A DNA stretch of 64,000 bases from Isoetes taiwanensis (taxonomy: Eukaryota; Streptophyta; Lycopodiopsida; Isoetales; Isoetaceae), in NCBI GenBank assembly GCA_021234155.1, contig JAJEKV010000036.1, positions 11,667,426 through 11,731,425 of the forward strand, in the 5' to 3' direction. Positions 12,713-25,090 of the stretch are shown here, piece after piece. The position numbers and the translations under genes were made by a program. The notes under the pieces are model-generated. The model ran no database searches. It was not told the DNA's origin and saw only the letters and a program-made list of their open reading frames with translations. The first letter of the stretch is position 1. The number at the start of each line of letters is the position of its first letter.

Positions 12713-15210
12713 CCATCTATGAGGCCATCAGGCCTATTAGATGTTTCAAAAAAAAAGTACATACATTTTCAGCTGTACATGCTAGAGTGTACCCCCTGTT
12801 GGGATATCACCTGTCTCTCTCTCTCTGAACTCCTCTTAAAATCATCCAGAAGTTGTTTGTAATCTTGTGCCTCAATAATATACTTTCCTACTATATTGCT
12901 TGTATATGAGAAGAAGTCTAGCAAAGACATAGCCTTTAGTCCAAGTTTATCCCGTAGATTCTGATATGCTGGACAATGTAAGAGAAAATGTGCCTCATCA
13001 CGTTCTCGGGGAAAATCCCCATCGTCCAACTTCAACCCCTAAGTGATGTGAGCTCAATCGCATTCGACAGATAGCATGTCTCTTTTTTATTGATATTTAG
13101 TCTTTCAGGTAGCCCATCGGCTCTAGACTAGGGTTCATATGCTATTTATATTCCATCATTTTGGTGCCTGCATTCTGCCAAAGCTTATACTGCACGCATA
13201 TCTTAACCCATTCTCTGATCTTGTTTTTTCCATGGGGCATATTCTCGATGTTCATTCCCCATTTGTTAAGCCACTTTTTAACCTCCGCATACCATCCCTT
13301 GGCTTCACTCTCTTGCCACGCTAAGTATGGGAGGCTATCGTCTTTCAATTTTCGGACCTTGCTAAAATAATGAAGAGTGCGGAGCGATTAGCTTCTCCTT
13401 CGATGGCATCATACACATCTCTCCTAGGATGATCTCATAGAGGGTGTCTATATCTTTACCCCCGTTTTGATACCAAGAACTTTTACGAATTTTTTCCACT
13501 CGTTTCCACATGTCTAAAAGAGAGCCACGGTCCCCATATTTCCACACCATACGGCACCACTTGCTTTGCACAAGGGTCTTGTACAACATTCTTTTTGAGA
13601 CCGAAGTCCATAATTTCGCTTTCTACATTTCCTTTGCATGAGAAGAGTGCTCTGGGGCCACTATCGTTCTATGCTCCCGCCTTCCTATTCCACTTATAGT
13701 TACGGTCAACCAACAATCCTAGGTATTTGTAGGTTGTGGCAGCCTCTATTCTCTCCTCTTTGTAATAGAAGTTATAGTCCATTGACCTAGTGCCAAAAGC
13801 GATGATCTTAGTCTTACTAAGATTCACACTCATTGCATTTTGTCACAAAAGGAAGCAAAGTCTGTTTATATGATGTTGCATGTCCTTTTCACTCTTGGCC
13901 AACATGACTATGTCATGCATATAAGAGCAATGAAAGTACATACCCTCTAGCTTTGTCCCTCACCTCCATGTTGTAAGATCAAGTCTCAATTCATCAATGA
14001 ATATGCCAAATAGTGTAGGTGTGAGCGGCGGCCTTGCTTCCGCCTATATTCTTGTCGATCTTCTCACGGCAGCACGTTCAATAAGCGGGAGCGACAATTG
14101 TGCCCACACCTTCTCATATAATTGCAACAACTTGCATATCTAAAATGTCTTTGGAACCCCAATTTTTCTCCATTCTTACCCATAAGCCTTCTCGTCTAAG
14201 CATATCAGATGCTTTTGTTAGATCAACAAAGAGGGCAAAAAGAAGCTTTTCATCTTCTTCTGAGTCCATAGCTGCTCTTAAGGTGAGAAAGGTGATCGAT
14301 GGTGGATTTTTGGGATGAAACCACCTTGCCCTTTGGCCCCAGCCTCATTTGTTTCCGCCCATTTACTAATTTTTTGCTCCATAATTGAGGCAAAGCGGCT
14401 TAGAAAAAAATTTGCCAATCATAATCATTCTATAATTGTTGGGATCTTCTTCATCTCACGCTTGTGTATAGGAACTATCGGCTTATACGGGATGGTGGAA
14501 ACCTTCTATTAGTGCGACATTTAGCATCGTGAGAACAAGTGATTGAGCGGTTGGTCACGCCCATTTTAGCATTTCAGATGCAAGCCTAGATGCGTGCCTT
14601 GCTTTACCATTTGCTAGTTTCACTATTCCTTCTTCTATATCTCCCCTCGATAGGCGTAAGTTGTTTTACCTTTCTCCAGTCCTGCCATCCATCCAAGATC
14701 AATATGGTATGTTTATGTAAGTGAGCAACTAGTACCTTATCCGGCTTATGGCGGCTCCCTTGCTTATTTTTTAAAATGGTTAGGCGTTTTTTGGATCATG
14801 TCGGCTCTTTGACCATGTTGCTCTGTCTCCTTCGATATGCTCCCTTTTTTTTTACTACGAGTAGTTTGACATATCTCCTTTTTGCATCGCCTTACTATGT
14901 TTTGGTGTTTTCTTATATTCTTCCTACTTTTCTTGCAATCCATATCAAACCAAGTATTACAGGGCAAACCCTTCCTACTCTGACGGAGCTAAAGCATGTG
15001 GTAGCGTCTCAATTAGCATTTACGTGAGGTATCATTGATCTCCTACTATGTATCGGCCATATCATCTTTTGTGCTTTCTATTTCCGCTTCTTCAAATTTA
15101 TGCGCTTTATTGTGGTTCATTCTCCCGGATGATGTGACACTTTTCCTGTAACCATGCACCTCCAAAACATTTATTGCTCTTAAGAAAAATCAAGGCCACG
15201 AAAACAAATA
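12713..15210 (-). mobile_element. LINE D: decayed ORF2
   Basis: Minus-strand order: LPCNTWFDMDCKKSRK linker (14764-14967), RT fragment ALFVDLTKASDML (about 14200-14240), a broken GCPLSP region (about 14014-14042), then IILGEMCMMPSKEK (13362-13589), GWYAEVKKWLNKWGMN (13142-13348) and the Cys/His end DEAHFLLHCPAYQNLRDKLG (12769-13035). The 3' end carries ggcctgatggcctcatagat, nearly the same motif as the end of LINE C, followed by a CT/CCT-rich tail. Sequence from 14970 to about 15210 is still LINE-like but very decayed. Many frameshifts make it inactive. Confidence 0.85.
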
Positions 15211-18200
15211 TAACCATCTTATGTAACATGCCCTCAAATTGTTTTGCTTTAAGCTCATTCAACATTTAATTGTACATAGTACTCAATACATACCCACATT
15301 TTCATACATCAATGCAAATACCAGTAAATGCGACATGTCACAAATCCTTTTGTTGTATTTTAAACATACAACTTAGATGTTTTAGATATATCCATCTGTC
15401 ATTCTCTAGTTCATACTTCTGGAGTATGTATCCTTTTATAGAGACTTCTAATCTACAGAGGTAATCTGGCATAATCACCTGTGAAAACTTTTAAAGCTCC
15501 TCGATCATAATCTTTCACATAAAACTACCAATACTGACAAAAAACCATCATCAACGCGGTCTTAATACTGTTAAAAGTAAGCCCATTATCTATATTGCCA
15601 AAATATGCATTTGTTTTTTCTAGAATTATAGTGCATCTATACCATGCTCATGCTAGAAATATGCAATAGTCACACTTGTATTATGGCAGACTATGCTCAC
15701 ATAACATGCCTAAAAAGCACAATGCTTCACATCTCTATGTTTCCTTTCCAAAATAAAAGTGTGCTCTAAAAATCATGTTGAAGATATAGACAATCATAAT
15801 ATTCCATGGAAGCTCATCTTTTGGCTTTTCTTCAAAGTATTCAAGAGCTCTTTCTATTGCACATTAATAATATCATCAATGTTATTTTGTTTCCTTAAAT
15901 GCACATGATATAACCCCATGAGACCACAACTTGACGAGTCATTTGTTTAAAAATGTTATGGACCTCAATTGGTCATGTTTGACATAATCTGAAATTATGA
16001 AATTTCAGCCATATTCATGCATATTAATTTTTTCAGCCATATTAACTTTTTGGAAGCTTTGAAGAGATTCATGCAATTTCTTGTAGTCGTTATGTCGTCG
16101 TGATAATTTATGAAAAAGAACTTATAGAGGTAGGCAAATCTGCGAGGACATCCTGCCAAGGTATTAGGTTTTTCAAAAACCATCTTGAAGGGAAGAACAA
16201 TCTTTAGTACTATGCACAATCATTTAGGAAGAGACAAGAATAAGCTATAACAAGATTTCTAATATGTTGCTAAGCAATTTTCCATGATGACCTTTTTAAT
16301 GCTGCACAACAGGATAGAACCAAACTGAAAAAGGTTTAAGAAAAAGGGGTTATCTAAAGGCCTGTTGTTCATGCTAGAAATGTTCCAACATTTGCATATA
16401 AAAGGATTGCTACGTCCCTGGTTCATACGGTAAGGTCTATAAAGCAAAGTGGTACTAAATGAAGGTGGATGTCAAGCAATTCAAGAGAGGGGAATATAAG
16501 TCATGAAAAGAACCTAGTGGTTATGCAAAGGCTAGGTAGATATCATTGCAAACATATGGTTGGTGCATGAAAGAAGGCAATTTATATCTGATCATGGAGG
16601 CCATGGAAATTGATCTACTTTCTTCATAGTTATGAAGCACCTTTGATCCTCTGATTGCTCCTATACATTGATAGATATTATGCTATAGATTGCCAAAGTT
16701 ATGTCCTGTTTACATAAAGCTAACAACTGTAAATCGTAACTGAAAACCCTCAAACAAACTTGTGAATATAGAAGACTTTCTTATAGAAGCTAGATACTGC
16801 CAATTTTGTTTGAACTTTGGATCTTTGTCTGTTAATCTAATTACGTTGATGTTCAAACATTTGAGCAATCAAGAAAGAATAAAGTAAGAAATGGCTTCTT
16901 GAACTTAGAAAGCTAGGGCAGAAAATATACTTACTGCTAGGGACTCAATAGATTTTCTTTTTATCCAAGTTCTATTGCCTCATTCTAAGCCCATCAATGG
17001 GTTTTTAGCTGCTTCTTGATAAGCTTCATATGTTTTTTGAGTTTGGACAAAGTATATCTTTTAAGACACGTCCATTAGCAAATGCCTGCACCTGGCAAGA
17101 ATGGGTGGGGCTTCCATAGCTCTAAAGAGCCAAAGCGCAGGGCTGACCTCCCCCAAGTGTGCAGGCAAGAAAGGGCATGGACTACGTTTTGCAGCACCGA
17201 CATGCTACAAACAAAGGAAGTGATGGCCCGCATTGCCCAAAACTCGACACAAGGTCGGATGTCGGAGCCACGGAAATTTGCAAACTGAATCTGCAATGGA
17301 GCCGACCTCTTCTTCGTTTGTTTCACACGCAAAATGAACGGCAAGCAATGACCGGTGCAAAATGAGCGGCCGAGATTGATGCTCCGGTGAGGAATATTCA
17401 AATAGCATCGTCGTATAATAATAATTATACATATTTAGAAGGTGCACATAAGTCCAATGATATCTGATGTGCATTTCTAACAGGTAAAAAAATGCAAGCT
17501 TACTTTACCTCTAATTTACACGTTGAAGGCTCTAATTTACATCTCTAATTTTAGCATGTGTTTGACGGAGAAGCCTGACTAGCTACTTTGTCACACTAAC
17601 TATTATGCCAGCATTATCTGAAATGCATTCACATTCCAAGACGTCAAATCACTACCTAAAGAAATTTAGATTAAAAAATAGCAGATTATTTTTACATTTG
17701 CTATACATAGTTTAAAATCCAAAAAACACTGATTATATACCAACATTGTTTGGATGCATTCACAGAAGCAACAGAGTATTTCTATGCTAAATCAAATAGG
17801 TTTACCTTCAAAATCAATGAAAATACCATCCAAAAGATGTTGATCTTAATCATGATGCATGCCAATAGTCTCTTGTACATATTCAAGCTCAGATGTCGAG
17901 GCTTTCATTTTTTCGCAGGTCCTCCTGTTGGATTTAATTTTAAGTAGTGGCCATGTCATGATAAGGAACATGGGATAAATTCCACATCATAAACAATGTT
18001 GAGTTGCTTATCAAAGGTCTAATATGTTGTAACCACTTCTGGTTTATGCTAACATTCTTTACCATTGCTATTACTCAACAAAATAAGAACTTGGGTCATG
18101 GTATTTTATTTTTGAAGAATGAAGCAGAATAAAGAGACCATACAAGAGATCATTTCTCGTTGTGGATTATATTTCTCACTGGCGCCGATGGAGCAGGGTC

Positions 18201-18500
18201 ATTTGAAGGCACTATGTGAGGCGTCGTCGTCATTTTTATGCATATCCCTCTCCTCACATGTCGATTCTAATGATTTTTGATGTGTTGGAAAGCTTGATTG
18301 CAAGCTTTCCCAATGTATTGGCGTTAGGTAGTTCAACATGTAATCATTGCCGGATTTGAGGTTTTCCATTTTGGTCTCTATGAGTAACCCTAGTATATCT
18401 TCTTTCACCGTCATTTCTTCGCCTTACGCTTCCATGGCACTTGGATATCCTTCCCTTGCTCTCTCTTTCCGTGGTTCGCCCTCCTCACGCATTTTGCCCT
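15211..18500. other. No gene seen
   Basis: AT-rich intergenic DNA. A GC-richer island at 17080-17400 has open frames on both strands, but none matches a family I recognise. Confidence 0.55.
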
Positions 18501-20250
18501 TTTGTTAGACCTTGGTCCCTTTTCACCTGACTAAATGCCTGGGATTGTCATTCGGTAATCCGTTTTTTTACGTCCGGTGTTCGCCATTGTTTGATTGCCG
18601 AGCATCTCTTCTTCCGGGCTTCCGGAGATTTGTTCGCACCAAGGGTTCAGTTCGGTCTCCATGCCTTCTGGGCTTTTGTGCAATCTGGTATCTCTGTAAT
18701 TCCTCATGTCTTTCTAACATTGCACATCCATTTGCTAATGCATCTACTGATTTGCAACAATTCTCTCCTTTTGGTGCTTCCACATCTGCTGCATCTGCAG
18801 GTCCTTGTCCTCTTGTATATTGTAGTCCTCATGCTACCCATTTGCCTTCTATCCCTGCCTTCCCATGCTCCTCCTTCTTGGATCTCTTGTGATACAGTTG
18901 TTCATATGTCACGTGTGTGTTCTAGTGATTGGATAAAGCATGATATGACATCTGGTATGCGCTCTGCTCGTCTGACGGTTGCTGTGAATATTATGATGGA
19001 GAATAATAAGAAGGAGATATCTACATTATCTGAAGGAGTTACAAGATGCGAGGATAAGATGGACATTTAACTTTCTTCAGATAATGTCTTTTACAAGACT
19101 CATGAGTGTTCTAATGCTTTCACCCAGCAGGACTTTCTGTTCTTGAGATTGATCTCGGTGTGCATCTACGGTGTATTCACAATCTTGTTTTCTCATGCTA
19201 TTGTGTCTCAATTTCTTGGGTTTATTCACGATCTTAAAAGGATGGGCTTTTGGTTGAAGCAAAGCATCTACAAATATTGGGTTTACCCAAAGATTAGTCT
19301 CTGAAGATCCTTGACAAGCAAAACAATTACTTTCTAACCATGTTTGCATCCCCTATAGCAGTTGATAAGCTGGTGGAACATGGGATAGATCCTTTATGTA
19401 ACACTATCTTTTATATTAGATATACACTGCTAACTTTCTGCCTAGCAAGACTGGTGCACTTCGGATGCCATATTGGTTTGCCTTGAAAGACTTTCCTATT
19501 GAGTTACAAGTTTCAGAATTCATGATGGCTATTGCTAATGGCTTGAGTCTTTATCTTGGCTCATTCTATTGTCACTTTTCGTATTTATGTTCTCTTCCAG
19601 CTGATGTATCTCTTTCAAAATTTGTTGATGTCAAAAGTGGTCTACTATTCTTCAAATATGACTTATCGTTGCTTAATGATCCCGAGCTTCGGGCATGTTT
19701 CCTAATCTTGAGGCCTTCTCTAGTTTTCATGTCGGAAAAGAATGCCTTCTCTGCTTCACGCAACATCTTCACCCCGCCACATGTCTCCATCTTCCTCGCT
19801 CCCTCCGGTCTTGCTCTTTGATTCTCTCATCACCTTTTTGCTCATGTTTCCATTTTTGCTCCTTTACTTCCCTCTTCTCCTCCTTTCCTGCGGTCCCAAG
19901 CCACCTTTTTGATGAGCAATATGAGAGGCTTGCAATTGTTTGCAAACAAGAATGAACGGAAGCTTCTCAGGAATGGTCCATCCCTCATATGAAAAGAGTA
20001 GCATGTCGAAGAAATGCTTTTGCACTACAACCTCTTCTTGTTGAATATGTTCCTCCTGATGTTCCAGCACTAGCAAGCAATTGTTACAAAACGTTCTATA
20101 ATGTCTAGACTGCCTTGGACTGATCATCGCGTGTGCTAATGATGATCCATGGATTTGGAACAGCAGCCACTAGACCCTTTTGCACTCTAAGTTGCTTCTT
20201 CCTCGACCAAAAGGAGCGGACTTTTTATGGCTCTTGCTAGGTTGAATTCA
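18501..20250. other. Unassigned, possibly old retrotransposon gag-like DNA
   Basis: Plus-strand frames at 18512-19070 and 19465-19821 are longer than background. The piece WFALKDFPIELQVSEFMMAI (about 19483-19542) faintly resembles the DUF4283-type segment found in plant LINE ORF1 proteins, where a W-x-x-L-x-x-x-P-x-E pattern occurs. No zinc knuckle or RT is linked. I give it no gene name. Confidence 0.25.
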
Positions 20251-20285
20251 GATTTCTATTGTTTACAAAAATATAAGTGCAAAAA

Positions 20286-20455
20286 CCCTTCAGGGTATGC
20301 TCTAGTGGTAGGACCTTAAACTGCCACATTCGAGGTCACGGGTTCAAGTATGGTTATTAATGTCCTCATTACTAGATTGATGTTGGTCATACTCGAATCT
20401 GTGACATCAGATGTGGCAAGCTTAAAATCCTACCACTAGACTACACCAGAAGGGC
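20286..20455. mobile_element. Inverted pair of tRNA-derived SINE heads
   Basis: The left unit (20286-20353, plus) has an A-box-like tctagtggtagg and a B-box-like gggttcaagtatgg. The right unit (20386-20455) is its inverted relative: on the minus strand it reads tctagtggtagg and agattcgagtatgac. A 32-bp spacer separates them. The units are too diverged from a cloverleaf to be tRNA genes, but the A/B box spacing fits RNA polymerase III promoters of SINEs. Confidence 0.7.
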
Positions 20456-20789
20456 AAAGTTCACTCAATTTTATCCAACTATAATATTTGTTTTGCTTTC
20501 AATATAAAATCTGGACATAGTTGACCGTTAGAAGCGTGTTGATGTTTCAAGGGTTTTTAACCAGAGATGAGAATCTAACTCCTAGCCATTTTCCTTAATA
20601 GCTCCAAAGTTAATATTTGGGTTTTTTTTTTTCCCCATGCAAATGGATTTTTTTTGTGTTGGTAGAAAAACGAAAAGTAAAAGTGTAATTCATCCATGGC
20701 CTACGAGAAAAAACCTTCAACTTCTCCGAGGTGTTTTTTTACGTTTGTACCACCTCCACATTTTGACCCTGATGTGCAAATCAGCGTTC

Positions 20790-21060
20790 TATATGCTGTC
20801 TAAAAGAGAATACTAGGAGAACCTTAGTCTTGTCCAAGTTGACCTGCATTCTAGTGTTCAGATAGAAAGTGTTGAGTGTGTCTAGACGATGCTGCATACT
20901 TGCAGGGGTGTAAGCTAAAAGGTCCACAACATCTGCATAAATCAACTGCTAATCATATGATGTAAGCAGGGCCCCTCCATCTCTATGCTAATCAATGTAT
21001 AGTCCAAAAGTGTAAACAAGAGTGGACATCCTTAGTGATTATTTGAGCCTCTGATTCAAT
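20790..21060 (-). pseudogene. LINE reverse-transcriptase fragment (YADV)
   Basis: The minus strand reads QLIYADVVDLLAYTPASMQH, then RLDTLNTFYLNTRMQVNLDK and TKV. This is the catalytic box and following motif of a LINE RT. The second Asp of YADD is Val. A degraded GCPL-type motif lies just upstream (about 21010-21040). It is too broken to appear as one open frame. The YADD-downstream sequence is closest to the plus-strand LINE at 48.6 kb. Confidence 0.82.
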
Positions 21061-24000
21061 TATGCCAAATAGAGAGTTCTATTTTATATTATGCTCTAAT
21101 ATGAAAAATTGATAGATTTCATAATTTTATGCCTTCTCAAGTATATATTATTCATGGATGATGCACATTGAAAATATAAATTGAATAAGATTGTGCATAG
21201 AGATGATTGATGTTAATGAGCACTAGTTATGGTGCCCGGCGTTGCCGAGCCTAGTAACAATTTGAAAGGTGGTTGTTTAAGATGAACAAAAGATTTGGAA
21301 CATGAAAATTAGCATTTGAAGATTGTAGAAGCAACAATGGAGCACTAAATTTGGATTCTCAATAATATGTATTTCAGGTTGGCGGTTCTCATGAGGTCCT
21401 CTTGATTCTCTTGGGCATTTCTCAAGAATTATTGGTGTTGCTTGGGACTTAGCAACAATCTTCTATGTTGAGGGGTAGGGTTGCAGAACATAGATGTCCA
21501 ACAATATCAATGATAAGTTGTGTATATCTGGTTTGAAAATACGTTTTCGTTGCAAGGAGTGGTGAGGTTGTCGGACATAAGTACGGTTTCATTGCAAGGA
21601 ATGATGAGGTTGTAAATGTAGATCGAATAGATATAGCAAGAAGGTTGGTGCTAGGTGTGTTATGAGTTGCTCCAGTATGACATTCATTTGTGTTGTTTTT
21701 CAATTTATGCATTTGTAGATGGCAGTAATGATATTAAGAACCTACATTTTGAAATAACAATGGCTATTTTTTTTTGGAAATTTTTAAAGTCGTATAGATG
21801 ACAAAGTCATTAGTGGTGGAGTGAAATGGCTATAGATGCAAAATATATTGTAGTTTTAGGATGTACATTACCAAACACTGCCAATGGGGTATATGGTTTA
21901 ATTTGGATCAGTTCGTGGTAAAGAACAAACTATGTGATATTCAAGCAAATTGAAATAGTGTCGAACACATATGTCATATTTGATATCGGTGAAGGCGCCA
22001 TCGCAAATTGTATGCGCGATCACAACATGTTTTAAGTTCTTTAAGTTGCATACATCAAGAAATGAATATCTTTAATGTACAAGTTCGACCAAAAAATGAG
22101 TTAAAATATTTTCAAAAGCATCACACCATGGGTATATTTTCAATTTTGGCAAGTACATTGTTAATACTATAAGAGCGTAATGCGACAATGCAACATTTAT
22201 GGTTTATTCTAATAATGTAATAGAATGATGGAAGCCAAATAAATGCATATAGCATGAAGAAATAATTAGCACCATATCGATATCCATAAGTAGACCATCC
22301 GTAGAAGTGCAAGATTAACCCGTTTGGTGAGTCAAAAATGCATGAAGTAATGAAAGAGCACATATTTCAAAGACAAACAAAAGTAAGTAATGACAACAAT
22401 TTTTTTCTAAAATGAACCGGATCTAGATTTTAGACATTTTGCAATAGAGAAGGATCCTAAATTTTGTTACTGGAAACACAACTAAACACGCTATTTGATA
22501 AGTGAGAGTAAGTTACATTATTCAATAAATGAAATAGAGAGGATTTGAAGTATGGATAATACTTTCAAGGAGTCACCTTCATATTCATGGAGTTCCATAT
22601 TAGCTTCTTCCAAGGTGGCCACCAACATTTAGGCCAACCGTCCGGACAATGTTTAGCGTAATAATTGTGGAAGGGTCTCGATATGAAACATACGTAGAGA
22701 GAAAAGAGGCGACTCATCAGAAGCCTGTTTACAAAAGCGAGGAAACAAAATAAAAGCATCATGGTAGCAATGACAAAGACATACTCATTCCACTCATGTT
22801 GTTGCTAAACTTAAAAGTCACTGCCAATATAGATATTCAATTGATAGGAAAATACAACAATCTTGTATGCAAAGAGGGATTTCATGTTGCCTTTGCAAAA
22901 TGTACCCACCATCTCCTTCAAGTGATTAAATGGAGTTGTAACGGCAATATGAGGATCACACAACTCTCGTGAATATAGAGTCAAGTTGCCGCTATTGCAA
23001 TCTTATGCACAATAAGCAACCCCTATTGCAATCTTATGCACAATAAGGCATGTTGTAAAATGAGGAATCAAACTCCTCAAGGTAAACGAAATTAGCTTAG
23101 AGGATCTCATATTTTCTTCAAAAGCTGGACCCGCTTAAGTAGGTATTTGCATCTAGCTTCCAATAAAGAACTCCCCATTCTGCAGTGACAATCAAGGCAA
23201 TCATTGGAATGCATATTGAATATTAAATGTGTGCCAGTTAGAGTAGCTATTGCAAAACTGTGTTATGCTCTTTTGAAATGTGTGACATATGGAGCAACCT
23301 TTACAAAGTACTGCAACCCACTTTGAAAATGCAATAACTTTGTTGTGCAATCTAAGCCTCGGCTAGAAAAGCAAGTATATACATGTCACATGATGCATAT
23401 TTATCTCAAAATTTAGCATGATTCACATGCAGTTTTTCTATGCAAACAGCGAAATCACGGAGCTAGCAAGTGAAACTTAGTCTACTTCCAAATGCCAAAA
23501 GTTTGCAGTCCTTGGAAAGCCAAGTCTATACTCTAAGGGTGGCTGGGAAAGCAACAATTTCTCAAAAACAATAAAAGCAAAAAGTGATTGTTTGCTATGA
23601 TAAACATAAGCTTTCAAAGCATGCTTACCTTCATAGAATGAAAAGCATGCTTACCTTCATAGAATGATCTATGACATTAACGCAAATGAGGATCCCAAGC
23701 ACATGGCATATATATCCTATACCATCGAAGAAAAACCTAAAGATGGAGCAAAAACGCATGTATCGCCAGATGGAGTCAGATTCAAAATAAGGGCTTTATA
23801 AATGTATATCTACCATCCATATCTTCTTCAGTAGCAGGCCGAAATGGAATGAATGCAAAAACAGGCAATTTGAAGTGGCATGTTTAGAAAGTTGTATGCC
23901 TCGAAAAAACGAAATGGATGCATCGAAACGCATTGATTATGAATCATCAAATATTTTACCTCGTGCAAGAAGGGAAATACTCACGAATCCTCGAAGCGTA

Positions 24001-24600
24001 AAAATATTTGTTGCTCAAGAGAGAAAAAAACATGACAGCGTTACCTCTAATGAAACCACCTGTAGCAAGCCCAAATGAGCCACAAATGCGGAACTACAAA
24101 TGCTCCATAAATCCATCGCTCAGAAAGCAAAGCTCGTGGTGGAAATCCGTTAAATAAGCGAGGAAGCCCTAAACCTCAACCTCGGATATGTTAAGACGGC
24201 CGGACCTTCTATCTTCCTAAGACAACCTCGGCTGAAAAATGGACGATGGAGAGGAAGAGGAAAACACCGCCCCCCGCCGCAAAAAGGTGTTGAAAAAAAT
24301 CGTGATATCCCATGCCAACCGGGCAAGCATGCTCTAAGTAACTGTGGCAACCATGCCGATCAAGCCGTGATAAGCAATATTTGGGGCTGGATACCCGACC
24401 ACAAAATCCCAAAGCCCCAAAAATTAACTTCGCACTTTTTTGAACATCGAATTTTTTTTTCCAAGCGCTCAAACACCCTCAAATCTTAGGAAATCATGCT
24501 AAAAGAAATTCCAAAAAGTTTTTTGGCCGACAAGAATTCCCAAATTAACAAAGTAGATTATTACTAGGTTAGTGGTTGCAGATGGCATGATTAATGTAGC
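21061..24600. other. No gene seen; short tandem duplications
   Basis: AT-rich DNA without recognisable coding content. Two local duplications are present: tattgcaatcttatgcacaa occurs twice near 22994-23045, and agcatgcttaccttcataga occurs twice at about 23616-23664. Confidence 0.6.
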
Positions 24601-24631
24601 CACACGGTTCCGGAATGATCTTTTTAGGTTT

Positions 24632-25000
24632 ATTTTTGTGGTAAAAAAAGGCAAGGCCCTTTTTTTTCGTTTGGACCTTAGTTTCCAAGGTCCGTTTTGG
24701 CATGCGCATACGGTAAACGTTGGCCATGCGCTTATCACATGGGCATGCAACATGCACTTTTTAGGACTGGCAACCAGCACCTTGGAAGAAGATACTGGAT
24801 TTTTGTGGTAAAAAAAGGGCCATAAAGCAATTTTAATTTTCATTTGGACCTTAGTTTCCAAGGTTCGTTTTGGAATGCGCATGCGGCAAGTGGCAAGCAT
24901 TGGCCATGCGCTTCATGCTCAGAGGTCGCATGCACATGCAATATGCACATATGATGTCCTTTTAAGAATCGGCAACAACATCTTAGAAGAACATACCGGA
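24632..25000. repeat. Two-unit tandem repeat (about 167 and 202 bp)
   Basis: Unit 1 (24632-24798) and unit 2 (24799-25000) both run from tttttgtggtaaaaaaagg through tttggaccttagtttccaag and ttggccatgcgctt to a ggcaac...cttagaagaa end. They differ by substitutions and a longer CATGCA-rich part in unit 2. No coding function is supported. Confidence 0.85.
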
Positions 25001-25009
25001 TTTTCATTG

Positions 25010-25090
25010 CGCTTGGGGCTTTGATCTAATGGTAACACACTAGTTCTAAAATAGCTTTATCTCGAGTTCGAGACCACCCAAAGTTTGAGT
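25010..25090 (+). mobile_element. tRNA-derived SINE head
   Basis: tgatctaatggtaacacac resembles a tRNA A box and gagttcgagaccacc a B box, with about 40 bp between them. The first bases (gcttggggctttga) sit where a tRNA 5' end would. The flanks do not form an acceptor stem, so it is not a functional tRNA gene. Confidence 0.6.

Noticed and set aside
17082-17401. Overlapping frames on both strands in a GC-richer island
   Set aside because: Frames on both strands are a composition effect; none has a known domain.
20286-20353. tRNA gene
   Set aside because: A- and B-box-like motifs exist, but no acceptor, anticodon or D stem pairs correctly. A SINE head explains it better.
24499-24900. 133-codon minus-strand frame
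   Set aside because: Its internal repetition (RMRMPKRTLETKVQ-like) mirrors the DNA tandem repeat, with no known family.
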